NCBI GenBank assembly: GCA_963580455.1
Contig: OY756971.1
Coordinates: 12,733,001 to 12,797,000, forward strand
Source: Euonymus europaeus
Taxonomy: Eukaryota > Streptophyta > Magnoliopsida > Celastrales > Celastraceae
Length of the DNA: 64,000 nt
Reading direction: 5' to 3'
Below the pieces are notes generated by a model, which saw nothing but the letters and a program-made list of their open reading frames with translations, was not told where the DNA came from and searched no databases. Positions 32,461 through 43,896 of the stretch are shown piece after piece. A program made the position numbers and the translations under genes. The first letter of the stretch is position 1. Each line of letters opens with the position of its first letter.

Positions 32461-33300
32461 CCATTCAAAGGTTCTTAAAGCTCTAGGATATCTAAATGTA
32501 GTTTTGGAAGTATCTTCTTCTACAAAAAAATATCCGATTGTAGCCAGCATAGCCATCCATCATAGACAAGATCTCGTTATGTGATGCATCGTCGATCAGC
32601 ATATCAGCTATTGGCATGAAATAAACATCGTTTGGAGTGGGTGTTTTTAAATCCTTGAAATCAATGCATACTCAGATCTTTCCGTTCTTTTTGACCACTA
32701 GTACAATGCTGGAGAGAAATTATGAATAGCGTACAAGTAGTATGAAGCCAACTTTGTGCAGTTTCTGGATTTCCTCTTTGGACTTTTAACTCTATTTCTA
32801 TTGACATCCTCTTGGGAGCTTGTTTGATCGTTTTACAGTCTGATTTGTTTGAAAGTCGATGTTGAACTAAGTCTTAAACCTGGCATCTCTTCATAATTAC
32901 AAGTGAAACAATCGCGATACTCTTTTAACAGTTTAATTAACATACCTTGGTATTGTAGTCTAAAAGCTTACTAATGTAAGTAGGTTGTCGGTCCTCTTTT
33001 GTTCCCAAATTAAGCTGCTCTAGCAAGTCTTCAACTTCTATTTTCAGATCGTCCAACTTTGGTGGTGGTTTCTTTAAGTCTTAAGTTTGATATCTTTGCC
33101 CTTGATTTCAAATTCCTCATCTGCAAAGATAACCTCTGCTCCATTTTGCTCCCACTCTTGAGCTTTCTTAACTGCGGCCAGCACTAACACTTTCTCAGAT
33201 GGAGAAAGAGGCATTATGGGACTTCTTCGATGATGGGAATGGAGGCCGGCCTATATGGAATAACTACCTCAAGTCGAATCATCTCCTTTGCTTTCTTTAC
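32461..33300 (-). pseudogene. Protease region and reverse transcriptase 5' half of reverse-strand Tat element
   Basis: From right to left on the reverse strand the pieces are SPSEKVLVLAAVKKAQEW with AEVIFADEEFEIKGKD, then KNGKI followed by VCIDFKDLKTPTPNDVYF, MPIADMLIDDASHNEILSMM, DGYAGYN and EEDTSKTTFRYPRALRTFEW. The last is followed by the ATAAC target site. This is the fingers and palm of a Tat-lineage reverse transcriptase. Stops and small shifts are present. The protein continues at 29130 beyond the inserted element. Confidence 0.85.
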
Positions 33301-34689
33301 GAACAAATAGAACTCTGCCTTGGATGGAGATAAATACTTTGGATTTTCTTCATTGGTGTGACCAAAGAATTTGATGGGTCCCATGTTAGTGTCATAGTAT
33401 CAAGCTTCCATATTATTTAAATTGGCCTTGAATGACTTTCGGTCTTGCTATACCACCTCCACATCATTGTCCCTCCAAGACAACAACAGTTGATATAGTG
33501 AATATGGTACACACCAGTTGGTATGTATCCAGTCCCTTTCTCTTAAATCATGGTATTTTGCATTGGAATGAATGACAAAGAAAGCTGTTAGGTTACTGTC
33601 TACTGTCAGATAGACTACAGCACTCCCACTACCTTGGTAACTTCTCCCATGAATCCCTCTATAGTAACGTCTGTTGGGATCAGGTCATCTTCTGGCTCGA
33701 ATCTAAAGAACTGTGTGTGGAAGATTCTCTCCATCTCTTTCCAAGAATCCATAGAATTTTGTGGTAATGTTAAGAATCCATAGAATTCTGTCAATGAATT
33801 TGGAAATAGACGCATTCTGAAATTGTCAAAGTTATCATAATTATCCAACTCACCACATGGATGGTAAAATGTTCAACATGCTCAATAGTGGACTGCATCT
33901 CCTCCTCAGAAAATAGCATGAATTCTGAGACTCTGAACCCTCAGGGATAAGGATTCTACCGATCAATGAACTTCAGATGGCTTGTGATATTCAAGATGTC
34001 CAACCTATCTGAGTCCAAGTCCAGAGAGTTCTTTAACAACATTCATGATAGCATCCATATCTACAGGTGGAATCTTGCCAGCAGGATTATCATAGACAGT
34101 GAATCCAAGAACTCGAGATGCGCCTTTCTACTGGCTGGCATTAGGGACCTCGTTCTAGTGATAAGTTGCTAGAGAGTTCGTCTGACTTGTGTGAGCAAAA
34201 ATCTATGATTGGACCATTGGGGTGAGCGAACATCCAATGCCAGTCTAGACAACAATACTCTCTTCCCTTTTGCGAGGTGGAGTATATTTGACCTATTTAG
34301 TTTCATTTTGTCAGTCAATAGAACCTTATGCACCAGAATCATGCCCTCTGAGTTCATGGACTTTGGTTTTTCCTTTGTTTGCCTTAGGAACTAACTCATA
34401 TTCTCCTTTTGAGAGTGAATGAATGACGGTCTGCATTGCTCTTTGTAGTGTGAGCACAAGGTCATTTTGAAATTCCTTCAGTCTAGTGTCCAACACGTCA
34501 GTCTTCTTGGAATGGTACTAGAATTGATGGCCTACTCTAAGTGGTATGCTCCCTTGTTGATGAATTTTGAGAAAAAAACTCCTCTTGAGATGGTGGTGAT
34601 TGATTAAATTCTGTTGTTGTAGGATCTCCCTTAGGAATTTAAATTCCCATTACAATTTTCTTATCAAATCTTTGAGTTTTGGGAGGCAT
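33301..34689 (-). pseudogene. gag of reverse-strand Tat element
   Basis: A reverse-strand ATG at 34687-34689 begins MPPKTQRFDKKIVMGI. The gag core reads FDNFRMRLFPNSLTEFYGFL and MDSWKEMERIFHTQFFRFEP at 33660-33850, the Retrotrans_gag domain. The stretch between is open only in short pieces, and 33301-33610 is protease-linker debris. Gag would form the particle. The start is chosen because it is the first ATG of the only frame that looks like a Tat N-terminus (MPPK); no convincing primer-binding site was found to its right. Confidence 0.7.
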
Positions 34690-36149
34690 GGTTAACCATA
34701 ACAATTGGGTCCACTGGGTGTGACAAAAAGGATGTTGGCTTTATTGGTTGTAGTCTGCCAAAACGGTCTATCTTACCCCTTCGTCACGAGACAATGTTTG
34801 CAGGTGTGCTAGAGACTCGCAGTCAGTCTCAAATGTGAAAATATGTAGTGTAAGTGTACTTATAATCAGACTTATAATCAAACGATTGTATGGAGAAATG
34901 AGTCACTTATAATCTCACTATGAATCTCCAAGGAACTTTAGATCCACTGGAAAGCCATTTACTGGATATTTCACTAGAAACAATTGTCAAACTAAAATAT
35001 TTCATTGATGCAAAAAATCATTGCAAAAATGTGCGTACAAGATTTGAATGTAAGCAAAAGCTAGAATGCCTGAAAGCTAGAAAAATTGAAAGAGATATGT
35101 TTATGTCGTTGGACTGAAGTTATGTGATGTGTTGTGTGGGTGTTCTTCTCCTCTTCTTCATGCTTTTATATCTACTGAGAATTCTTGAATCAACTGTCAT
35201 GTTTGTCATGACTGCAACTACCCAAAATTCTCTCAAATGTGCCTCCACCTCCACCTTCTCCATAAACCTGAAGAAAACGCTCAGTTTATGCTGCATGATG
35301 AATTTGTTCGAATGAATTAGTGTTTCCACCAATATAGCTAGGTAACCAACTTAGATAACTTTGACTTCCTAGATTCTAGGCAACCCATAAAACCATGTCT
35401 TATTTCCTCCCTAAAAATTAAAACTAGGCCCATCTAATATTAAATTAAAGGCCCATTTATTTCCTTTTCACTGCCCTATATAGACTAAAATTAGACCAGT
35501 CCATCTTCTAGTGATGCGCGGCGCATTTTCTATGTCCCATCTAGCTCATATTTTAGGCCACATTTAGCCCATTAAGCCAGGATAATTATGGTGTAAACAC
35601 AGCAAAATGACTTCTTCTTATCCTTTCACAAACCACATAACAACCCTTGATCACGAATTGAATAGCTACCACGATCTGTCTATCGAATCTATATCACAAC
35701 TGGATCTCGAACTAAAATAGCTTCTTTTGATATCAAACCAAACACCACATGAGCATGAACTCGGGGCTAGCAGTCTTCTGCTGCATGACCTCAATTCAGG
35801 AACTCTAACTCAGCAAGGAGAGAAGTGTCTGGGATTTCAGTTTTTTATGAGAGAAAAACATCTCAAACAAAAAAACTCTTTACCCTAAACGTCTCAAGTT
35901 CTTTATACAGAGGCACAACAAGGATCATATAGAAAATATGTTTTGACTAAATACCAAATAGAAAATTCAGAGTAACAATAGCCACCTTTCTTCCTTTGGT
36001 AAATTGCAATTCACTCCACTAAAGAATTGCAATGACCTCAAAACATATTTCAAGTTCTACATTAAATGATCATTAACTCCGCATGAAATTGATACTTGAT
36101 TATAAATAAATTACTAAAAGTTTAATTCTTAATGACAGGTACAGCTGGA
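34690..36149. other. Probable Tat 5' LTR followed by unassigned DNA
   Basis: The part next to the gag start (CACCCAGTGGACCCAATTG on the reverse strand) should hold the leader and 5' LTR of the Tat element, but I have no second copy to set limits. Short open readings near 34920 and 35120 have no recognised domain. The 80 bp segment at 35901-35980 is shared with 63650-63732. Confidence 0.4.
35901..35980. repeat. 80 bp segment shared with 63650-63732
   Basis: Both places contain AGAGGCACAA, then AATATGTTTTGAC, AAATACCAAATAG and AAATTC in the same order and spacing, with roughly 80 percent identity by eye. Neither flank matches between the two places. Confidence 0.65.
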
Positions 36150-36990
36150 TGCTATTTAGTTGGAAAAGTAGAATTTTGGATAAAAGTGAGCCAGGCGCAA
36201 CCTACGCGCGGCCGCGGTTGCGGGATTTGCAGAAACGAGCCCAGCTGACGTGGCAGTGGAGACAATAACTTTTTATGGTTAAAGACTAAACCCTAGCCGC
36301 CAGATACTGGGGGAGATTTTCCAGAATACAGGGGGCAGAGAAGAGGCATTCCAAGCGTGACAATTCCTTCATCTTTCCCATCGATTCGAACAATTGTCTT
36401 GAGTATTTTTATGGTTTTTAGTATGAGTATGCGTAGCTAAGAACTTTTTAGCTAGGATTTGGTATTTTCTTCTACTTAAACTTTGTGCACAGATTGATTG
36501 TTGATTAGACTGGATTTAATTCATTGTTCTCTGAATTTATTGTTGATTTCCTATTGTTATGCATGTCTGGCCATCATCATAATATTTAGGAATTGTTAGT
36601 TGAACATATTCGGCTGACCATGACCCGGTGTTTGACGAAGTGATAAAAACTTGTTTTGCGATTCAGGTTTGGGAACATTAAACATAATTGATTGGGTAAT
36701 AGACCATTGCCTTAGGTTGTGCGATTGTCGATTTCCACGTGCTGATGTTTGTCTTAGGAAATTCTTAGGAGAGACCAAACCAAGACTCCTTTGATAAGAA
36801 AAGACCTTGAGCTGGACCAAAGTCAGGGTCGTTGTTTAGGGAAATCTAATTGTTAGAGCTGGACCAAAGTCTTTCAATTGACGTCGTTAAATTATTAATT
36901 TGTTTAATTGCGGATTGATTTGCGTGCACAGGTGGAGGTATTTGAACTAGCCAAATCCAAGCTAATTTTCATCAATTGTTGAATTAGTTA
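36150..36990 (+). repeat. LTR-like sequence before gag fragment
   Basis: The stretch has a GC-rich start (GCGCGGCCGCGGTTGCGGG at about 36207) and CCCTAGCCGCC. It then has a long low-complexity middle with AGTATGAGTATGCGTAGCTAAG, and the repeated phrase GAGCTGGACCAAAGTC at about 36810 and 36856. No frame is coding. Its position before a gag fragment and its composition suggest an LTR. A second copy was not found. Confidence 0.4.
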
Positions 36991-37563
36991 TTTTATTTGA
37001 ACCAAGCAACTTGTGAGAGAAATCCAGAATTTTCAACAAAAGGATGGTGATTTGTTTTATGAAGCATGGAAGGATTTTAAGAGTAAAGTAGCTCGTTGCC
37101 CAACCCATAATTTACACAAAGATGATGTGGTTTTGCATTTCTATGAAGGGTTGAACGAGGCTAATAGAATGAAAGTTGATTCTGCTTGCAATGGAGTTCT
37201 TATGAGAAAGAGTAGCGAAGAAGCTATGGAGTTATTTGAAGAATTGAGTGAAGACTCTCAACAATTTTCTACAAGGGGTAGAAGCTCAACAAAGCGACAA
37301 GGCATATATGAGGTGAGATCTGATGTCAAAGTTGAAGCAGCGATGTGCAATATTAATCGAAAAATAGACATGCTTGTTGAAGCTTTGACGGGGGTGACTA
37401 TAAAGGTTCCATCACAAGCTGAGACTCTTTGTTCAGTTTGCTCTATGCAAGATCATGTGACTAAAGCTTTTCCATTGATATCAATGAATGATCAATAGCA
37501 AGTCAATTTCTTGGGAAATTACAACACATGGAACCAAGCTTATCCTTGGCGCAATCACCCTAA

Positions 37564-37626
<63 letters not shown>

Positions 37627-37740
37627 GAGTCCTACATATATATTACCTATTTATGATGCATGGACAAGATCAACTCATGCTCAAAATAGGACCAAACAAT
37701 CAAATAGGGAGATGCAATTTATAGATTGTGAGAATTAATC
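36991..37740 (+). pseudogene. Athila/Tat-type gag fragment with internal microsatellite
   Basis: The reading has REIQNFQQKDGDLFYEAWKD, CPTHNLHKDDVVLHFYEGLN and SSEEAMELFEELSEDSQQFS, then CSVCSMQDHVTKAF. The last is a zinc knuckle in which the final Cys is Phe. After a TAG at 37496-37498 the frame continues with QVNFLGNYNTWNQAYPWRNH and runs straight into a CT/AT microsatellite, after which gag-like text (RTKQSNREM) resumes. Upstream parts of gag and the primer-binding site are missing. This family is distinct from the gag at 2714-3532. Confidence 0.82.
37565..37625. repeat. (CT)n(AT)n microsatellite
   Basis: About 12 CT units are followed by about 19 AT units without interruption. The array sits inside the gag reading frame. 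Confidence 0.95.
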
Positions 37741-37744
37741 ATAG

Positions 37745-38241
37745 GTTTGTTCTTCCTTAGAAACCAATTAAGAAGTGAACACAAAAGTGGAAGAGCAATG
37801 AAGATAACAACCACATTTAAGATATTGAGAATAAAATAATGAAATAGATTGGTTAGAAATCCCCTACCTCGAATCTAAGCTAATAGAAGTTAAATTTCCA
37901 ATTTCTAGATTTGTGTTTCAAAACCTACCATATAGAAAATTCATCACTCATTCACACCATTAAATCTCCAACAATCAAAATCAAGAGATATTACTTTTCT
38001 CTCTCTAGAATCCCAAATCAAGCATTCAAGCTTTCAAACCAGCAAATCAGTAAGCAACCTAGTATATATCATCATCAATAGACCCAAATAGACCTATATA
38101 GTCATCCTAAAACATCTATTTAAAGTTCTAATGAAAACCGCAAAACCCTAGCTTCTATGAAACACATGAAACTTACCTCAAATCTTTTAACCTTTGTTGA
38201 ATCATGATGTAATATTCAATTTAAGCCCAAATCCACATGAA

Positions 38242-38281
<40 letters not shown>

Positions 38282-38301
38282 TCTATATCTATCTTTCTAT
38301 C

Positions 38302-38332
<31 letters not shown>

Positions 38333-38735
38333 CTCTGTCTTCTTTCTCTATCTCATCTCTAATAGAAAATGACCTAAGTGGAACATGTAACACAATAAAA
38401 GGGCTTGGGGTGCTCCTAAGCACACTTGACCTTCAATTTTTTTTTGACTTCCCCTGTACAGGGTGCTCATGGGCACCCAAAATATGCATGCCTAGGTGTA
38501 GTGGTGATGTGCGCCTAAGAATTTAGTGATGTTCACCTGGGCACACAAGCCTTACTCTCCCACTGTTCATTTTATCTGGTTCTGTCCTGGGTGCAACTTT
38601 GGTGCTCCCATGACAGTTTTAAACTACACTTCTAGCTTGTCTAATGCACCTAGGCCCCTTTACATGCTCAAAAAACACATATCTTTCTAACTTATAATCT
38701 TTCTAGGCTCAAATCTATGGGGTCAATCATCACAT
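37745..38735 (-). repeat. 3' LTR of reverse-strand chromovirus (left part truncated)
   Basis: On the reverse strand it begins TGTGATGATTGACC directly after the purine tract AAGGGGAGGAGCA. It then carries GGGGCCTAGGTGCA, CTTAGGCGCACAT and CCTAGGCATGCAT phrases and a later AGCTAGGGTTTT and TAGAGAGAGAAA region. The same sequence of features occurs in the LTR at 49518-51503. The full LTR is about 2 kb, so only the first half is present here. A CT and TATC microsatellite at about 38243-38335 lies within it. Confidence 0.75.
38243..38335. repeat. (CT)n and (TATC)n microsatellite
   Basis: About 17 CT units are followed, after a short interruption, by roughly ten TATC units with one ATTT variant. 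Confidence 0.95.
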
Positions 38736-38977
38736 GCTCCTCCCCTTAAAGAAATTTCTTTCTAAAATTTAAAGAAACCTACCTAAAGTTTCAAACAACT
38801 CTGGATATTTCTCTCTCATCTTGGGTTCAAGCTCCCAAGTTACTTGGTTAGTGCGATGGTATGTCCATATGTCTTTCACCAACAGAATTACACTCAACTT
38901 TGTAACTTTATCCTATTGGTCCAGAATCATCACTAGTTAAGGAGTTTAACTTCTATCTTCCTCCATTCCAGGGTAGT
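38736..38977 (-). pseudogene. Chromodomain end of reverse-strand chromovirus polyprotein
   Basis: Reverse-strand text VKDIWTYHRTNQVTWELEPK followed by MREKYPELF is the C-terminal chromodomain-like tail of a chromovirus integrase. It is followed by a polypurine tract and LTR. The remainder of the protein is at 48176-49517, beyond the inserted 9.2 kb element. Confidence 0.78.
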
Positions 38978-40807
38978 TGTAACACCCCATCCCATCAATT
39001 TCCCGAATTGCTAGGTTCTTGGGTAGAGTGTCACCTTTCAACATTCTTGCCCAACTAAAAACAAATCATCTTACTACGCAATGATATCAACTTATACAAA
39101 TCTCTTAACATGTTATAGGTAATCACAATCAGTAAACCCTCATTAAAATTCTCCAACAGCTTAACAAAAATAACTTAACAACTACCATAGCTTATTAAAT
39201 TCACACTATGATACTCCCATTTATTCTTAGCATAAATAATAAAATCATACTGTCTTTTGATCACTTAGTTAACCACTCAGTCCTCCACTAACAGTTTTCG
39301 TCCCCTTTGTCCACATGAGCATCATTTCAAGGATCTGCTGCAGCACTATCAACTAGCAAATCTGCATAATCTTCGTATAGGTCATTACCTGCACCACGGA
39401 ATATCGTGAGCCAACGCCCAGCAAGTAATTTTTCATGCAATTATGCAACATGATATATGCACCTTAAAACCCATAATGTTTTCCACGTTCCTTTCATTAA
39501 AACCTATTTTTTGTATTTGGGCCCGAGATCATAATATACCGCTACAGAGCAACCGGTCGGGATTTTTTCTCTTTTTGTATCGCAAGGATACCCTTTCAAT
39601 AAATACCTCAACCTTCGACATTTTCAATATACCCCCTCTGTAGCAGCAATATTTGATTTCTAAAAGCCTTTTTCCATTTTCATTCATTCTTTCATCTATG
39701 TATATGTATGTATGTTATAAATGACAATTAATTCATATTTGCATACTCAGACAACACACAATACAATAAATGTTCACCCAAAAACATATACTCACATCTT
39801 TATCGTCACATAATCAGTTATTGCATTACAGCACCTCATCACAATACTCACTTACACAATCATAAAGCAACACAGTATTCCGTGACACAGATGTAAAATT
39901 ACTTACCTTAGTATACCCTCATAATTCCAACAACTATTGCTCAGCAAGTGTCCCTGAAATTCATCATAGTATTCATCCCATTAATATTTTATTTACTGAT
40001 TAAATTACCAATTTTTGATTAATTAATTAGCCTAGGTAAATTAAAAAAATCAGAACACCCCAATTCATCCGGACAGGTCAAAGTCAACCGGGTTGACTGA
40101 CCTGTCGGATTCCCCAACACGGGTCGCTAGACCCTGCGGTATTGAAACCGGGTCATCGCCCAAACAGGGGCGGTGGAACCCACGGATGCCTGGGGTTTGT
40201 AGCCGGTGGACCGACAAGTCCATAAGTGTCACCCACTACCTGAGTCGACGTCGAGGGAAGGCAGAATCAGGCGTAGAAGCTGCGGCGGCCGCTACCTTCC
40301 GTGCGTCGATTCGTGGCGGTTCTTCACGTTCTCCGTCCGAAACCGATATCAACCACTTCCTCTCCTCGAGCTCTACCCCTTGATGCTAAAATCACCGGAA
40401 GATTCCATCGGAAAAGCTCACCTAACCTCCCGTCGCCGCCCTCCATCTTCCACACTGTTACCCGGTCCCTGCCTAGGGTTTCGTGCCCCCTATTTATTTT
40501 ATTAATTTCTCACTTCTTTTGGACCTCTTTACCCCTAAGTTATCTGGTTTATTACCTATTAATATTAACCCTAATGTTAATCATCAAATATTGTTAAATT
40601 CGTACTGCATTATTTGTTATTTTACTATTATCATTATCGTTTTATTTTTCACTTCTAGCAAATTCTGTAACCATAATTTTTATTCGTTTCCCGTATATTT
40701 TGTCGCATTTATAAAACTCAATAAAAATGATATATATAAAATAACCTCTCTCACCGTTCTATCAATTTATACTATTCCCTAAGCCATCTACGAACCTGGG
40801 TGTTACA
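38978..40807 (-). repeat. 3' LTR of complete Tekay-like element
   Basis: Starts TGTAACACCCCATCCC and ends GGGTGTTACA (plus-strand view). A GC-rich section at 40080-40480 holds CGG/CCG phrases and TTGAC-type motifs (AAAGTCAACCGGGTTGAC). The plus-strand readings of about 96 codons there, also seen in the other LTR, are antisense to the element and differ in frame-neutral and non-neutral ways, so they are not called as genes. Confidence 0.97.
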
Positions 40808-41317
40808 GTTTTCTCTCCTTATAAAAATTTCGTCCTCGAAATTAATGTACCTGAATAACTGTGGATGTTTTGTCGTCATGTCTTCTTCTCTCTCCCATGT
40901 GGCCTCCTCAAATTTTTGATTCCTCCACAAAACCTTCACGAGTGCTATCTTCTTGTTCCGCAGTTGTTTCACTTCCCTTGCTAAAATTTCTACCGGTCTC
41001 ACCTCGTAAGTCAGATCTGGGGTCAATTCCAATGATTCATAACTTAGCACATGATTCAGGTCTTCTAAATACCTTCGTAGCATTGATACATAGAACACAT
41101 TGTGTATTCCTGACAAGGATGCTGGTAAAGCAAGTCGGAATGCTCTCGTCCCCACCCTCTCCAGTATTTCAAATGGCCCCACATACCGGGGACTTAGTTT
41201 ACCCTTTTTACCAAATCTCATTACTCCCTTCATTGGGGCTACCTTCAAAAACACTTGATCTCCTACCTTGAATTCCAAATCCCTTCTACGCGTATCCGCA
41301 TAGCTCTTTTGTCTGCT
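40772..41317 (-). pseudogene. Integrase C-terminal part and chromodomain-like tail (Tekay element)
   Basis: After the amber at 41318-41320 the frame continues SRQKSYADTRRRDLEFKVGD, VFLKVAPMKGVMRFGKKGKL, GPFEILERVG, HNVFYVSMLRRYL, then YEVRPVEILAREVKQLRNKK and FEEATWEREEDMTTKHPQLF. The last block is the chromodomain-like module of the Tekay/Del lineage. The stop at 40772 is about 50 codons past that module and lies inside the LTR, so the protein runs through the polypurine tract into the LTR. Confidence 0.93.
40811..40820 (-). other. Polypurine tract of Tekay element
   Basis: Reverse-strand AAGGAGAGAA, a few bases inside the 3' LTR boundary, primes plus-strand DNA synthesis in such elements. 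Confidence 0.75.
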
Positions 41318-42157
41318 CTATGCTACTTTTATTTTTGCTTGAATCTTTCCCACCACATCTTTGGTTTCCTGTAATATTTCAGGCCCGATCCGCTGTTCTT
41401 CCAAGTACCTCCTCTCCCCCACTTCCTCCCAATGTACTGGCGACCTGCATTTCATCCCATATAATGCTTCATATGGAGCCATACCAATGCTCGCCTGATA
41501 ACTGTTATTATAGGAGAATTCCACTAACGGCAAGTACCTCTCCCATCCCCCCGACCACTCCATCACACACACTCGTAACATATCCTCCAGTATTTGTATG
41601 ACTCTTTCCGACTGTCCATCGCTCTCCGAGTGAAATGCAGTCCCGAATTCCAATTTAGTGCCCATTGCTCCATGGAAACTTTTCCAAAATCTTGATGTAA
41701 ACCTGGGATCCCGATCAGAGACAATAGAAACAGGTATTCCGTGCAACCTTACTACTTCTTTCACATACAATTCAGCGTATTGATCCATACTATAAGTAGT
41801 TTTCACCCCCAAGAAATGTGCCGACTTAGTAAGTCGATCTACAACCACCCAAATTGAATTATTGCCTCGGTCCGATTTTGGTAATCCTGATACAAAATCC
41901 ATCGTGATATGCTCCCATTTCCATTGTGGAATTTCTAGTGACTGTAATGTTCCCACTGGTCGTTGGTGCTCTGCCTTAATCTGTTGACATGTCAAGCATC
42001 TAGCCACGAACTTTGCTATATGCTTCTTCATACCTGGCCACCAGTAGTGTAACTTCAAGTCTTGATACATCTTCGTACTTCCCGGATGTATAAAGTAAGG
42101 TGTATGATGAGCTTCAGTAAGGTTTCCTTCCTTATTTCTGTGTCCTCTGGTACGCAC
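41318..42157 (-). pseudogene. Integrase core (Tekay element)
   Basis: The zinc-binding part reads [20 protein letters not shown] and FVARCLTCQQIKAEH. The catalytic triad is complete: Asp in TMDFVSGLPK, Asp in SIVSDRDPRFTSRF, and Glu in SDGQSERVIQILEDM. Later blocks are FSYNNSYQASIGMAPYEALY and GMKCRSPVHWEEVG. It inserts the element's DNA. The frame is joined to RNase H only through a one-base shift near 42115 and is closed by TAG at 41318-41320, where relatives usually have Gln (AQSRQKSYAD). Confidence 0.95.
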
Positions 42158-42837
42158 AATCTCCCTTTGTACCTTATAGCCCCCTTCTCATCTACTACGT
42201 AATCTGTTGTTGTGCTCTCTTCTATCTTCCCTCTCTGTTTGACCAACTCCTCATCCCCTTGTTGTTTCTCTTTAATCTTATCCACCAGTGTTGGTTGCAT
42301 GCTCAATGCTGACATACTACTCTTCCGTCCAAAAGGAACTATTTCCACCTCGAGTCGTTGCAAATCCTTCAGTATAGTTGGTTGTACTATTACTGAAGCT
42401 AAAGTTGACTTTCTGCTCAATGCGTCCGCAACCACATTAGCTTTCCCTGGATGATAATTTATTACACAGTCATAATCCTTCACCAACTCCAACCACCTCC
42501 TCTGCCTCATATTAAGTTCATTCTGTGTGAATAAGTACCTAAGACTCTTATGATCGGTGTATATTTCACATTTTTCTCCATATAAATAATGCCTCCATAT
42601 TTTTAAGGCGAAAATCACTGCTGCGATTTCTAGGTCATGTGTAGGGTAATTCTTCTCGTACTCCTTCAATTGCCTTGAAGCGTAAGCAATTACTTTTCCA
42701 TTTTGCATCAAAACACAACCCAGTCCATTCTTGGAAGCATCGCTATACACCGTAAACCTACTATGTCCGTCTGGTACCGTCAACACTGGTTCAGTCACTA
42801 GCCTCTTCTTCAATTCCTGGAAACTTTCTTCACACTT
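42158..42837 (-). pseudogene. RNase H (Tekay element)
   Basis: The domain has [58 protein letters not shown] and [16 protein letters not shown], with the Asp, Glu and Asp of the active site in SDAS, HDLE and TDHK. It degrades the RNA strand during copying. The frame follows reverse transcriptase after TAG at 42838-42840. A linker reading ([20 protein letters not shown]) runs toward the frameshift near 42115. Confidence 0.95.
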
Positions 42838-43896
42838 CTAGTTCCACAGGAATTTGGTATTCTTCTTTGTCAACGTCGTCAAAGGTATCGCTATTTTGGC
42901 AAAGTCATTCACAAATCGTCTATAATAACCAGCTATTCCTAGGAAACTTTGAACTTCTGTGACATTTCTCGGTGTTGGCCAACTGACAACCGCTTCTATC
43001 TTATTGGGGTCAACTAGTATTCCTGCTGCGGACACTACATGCCCTAAGAAGGCCACTTGTTTCATCCAGAAATCACACTTCTTGAGTTTGGCATAGAGTT
43101 GATTCTCTTTTAGCACTTGTAGAGTAACCCGTAGGTGCTCCTCATGTTCTTCCAAACTCCTCGAGTAGATCAGTATGTCATCAATGAATACAATAATAAA
43201 TCGATCTATGTACTCCTTGAACACTCGGTTCATTAGGTCCATAAATGCTGCGGGGGCATTTGTCAACCCGAATGGCATAACTAAAAACTCATAGTGCCCG
43301 TAGCGTGTTCTAAAGGTCATTTTCTTGATATCGTCTATCTTGACCCTTAATTGATGGTACCTGGATTGAAGATCAATTTTTGAAAACACTACAGCACCTT
43401 GTAATTGATCAAACAAATCATCAATGCGAGGTAGTGGGTATTTATTCTTAACTGTCACCCTATTCAGTTCTCTATAATCTATGCATAGTCTTAGCGACCC
43501 ATCCTTCTTTTTTACAAACAACACCGGGGCTCCCCACGGTGAGTAGCTAGGTCGAATAAACCCTTTACCTAACAGTTCATCCAATTGTGTCTTTAACTCC
43601 TTTAACTCAGTAGGAGCCATTCTGTAGGGTGCCCTTGATATAGGTGTCGTACCTAGTTCCACTTCGATTCCAAACTCGACTTCTCTCACTAGGGGTACAT
43701 CTGTCAAGCTATCCGGAAATACCTCCGAAAAGTCCTTTACCACTGCGATATCACCTATCTTTGTTATTGGTTCATTTTCTGTTAGTACTATACTAGCTAA
43801 ATATCCCATGCACCCTCTTTGCATGTACTTTCTCGCTTTTATGACTGAAATCATCATTAATTGCCTTTGTCTACTGTCAGCCCTAAACTCTAATGA
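42838..43896 (-). pseudogene. Reverse transcriptase (Tekay element)
   Basis: A long clean reading of about 350 codons contains [96 protein letters not shown] and the polymerase motif [11 protein letters not shown]. The two catalytic Asp residues are intact. It copies genomic RNA into DNA. The frame opens right after the TAG at 43897-43899 that ends the protease reading, and it is closed by TAG at 42838-42840. Confidence 0.96.

Noticed and set aside
40093..40782. Plus-strand open frames of about 96-110 codons in the GC-rich part of the Tekay LTR, also in the other LTR at 47456-48145
   Set aside because: They are antisense to the element, change without respect to codon position between the two LTRs, and match no protein family. 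Their presence in both places only reflects LTR duplication.
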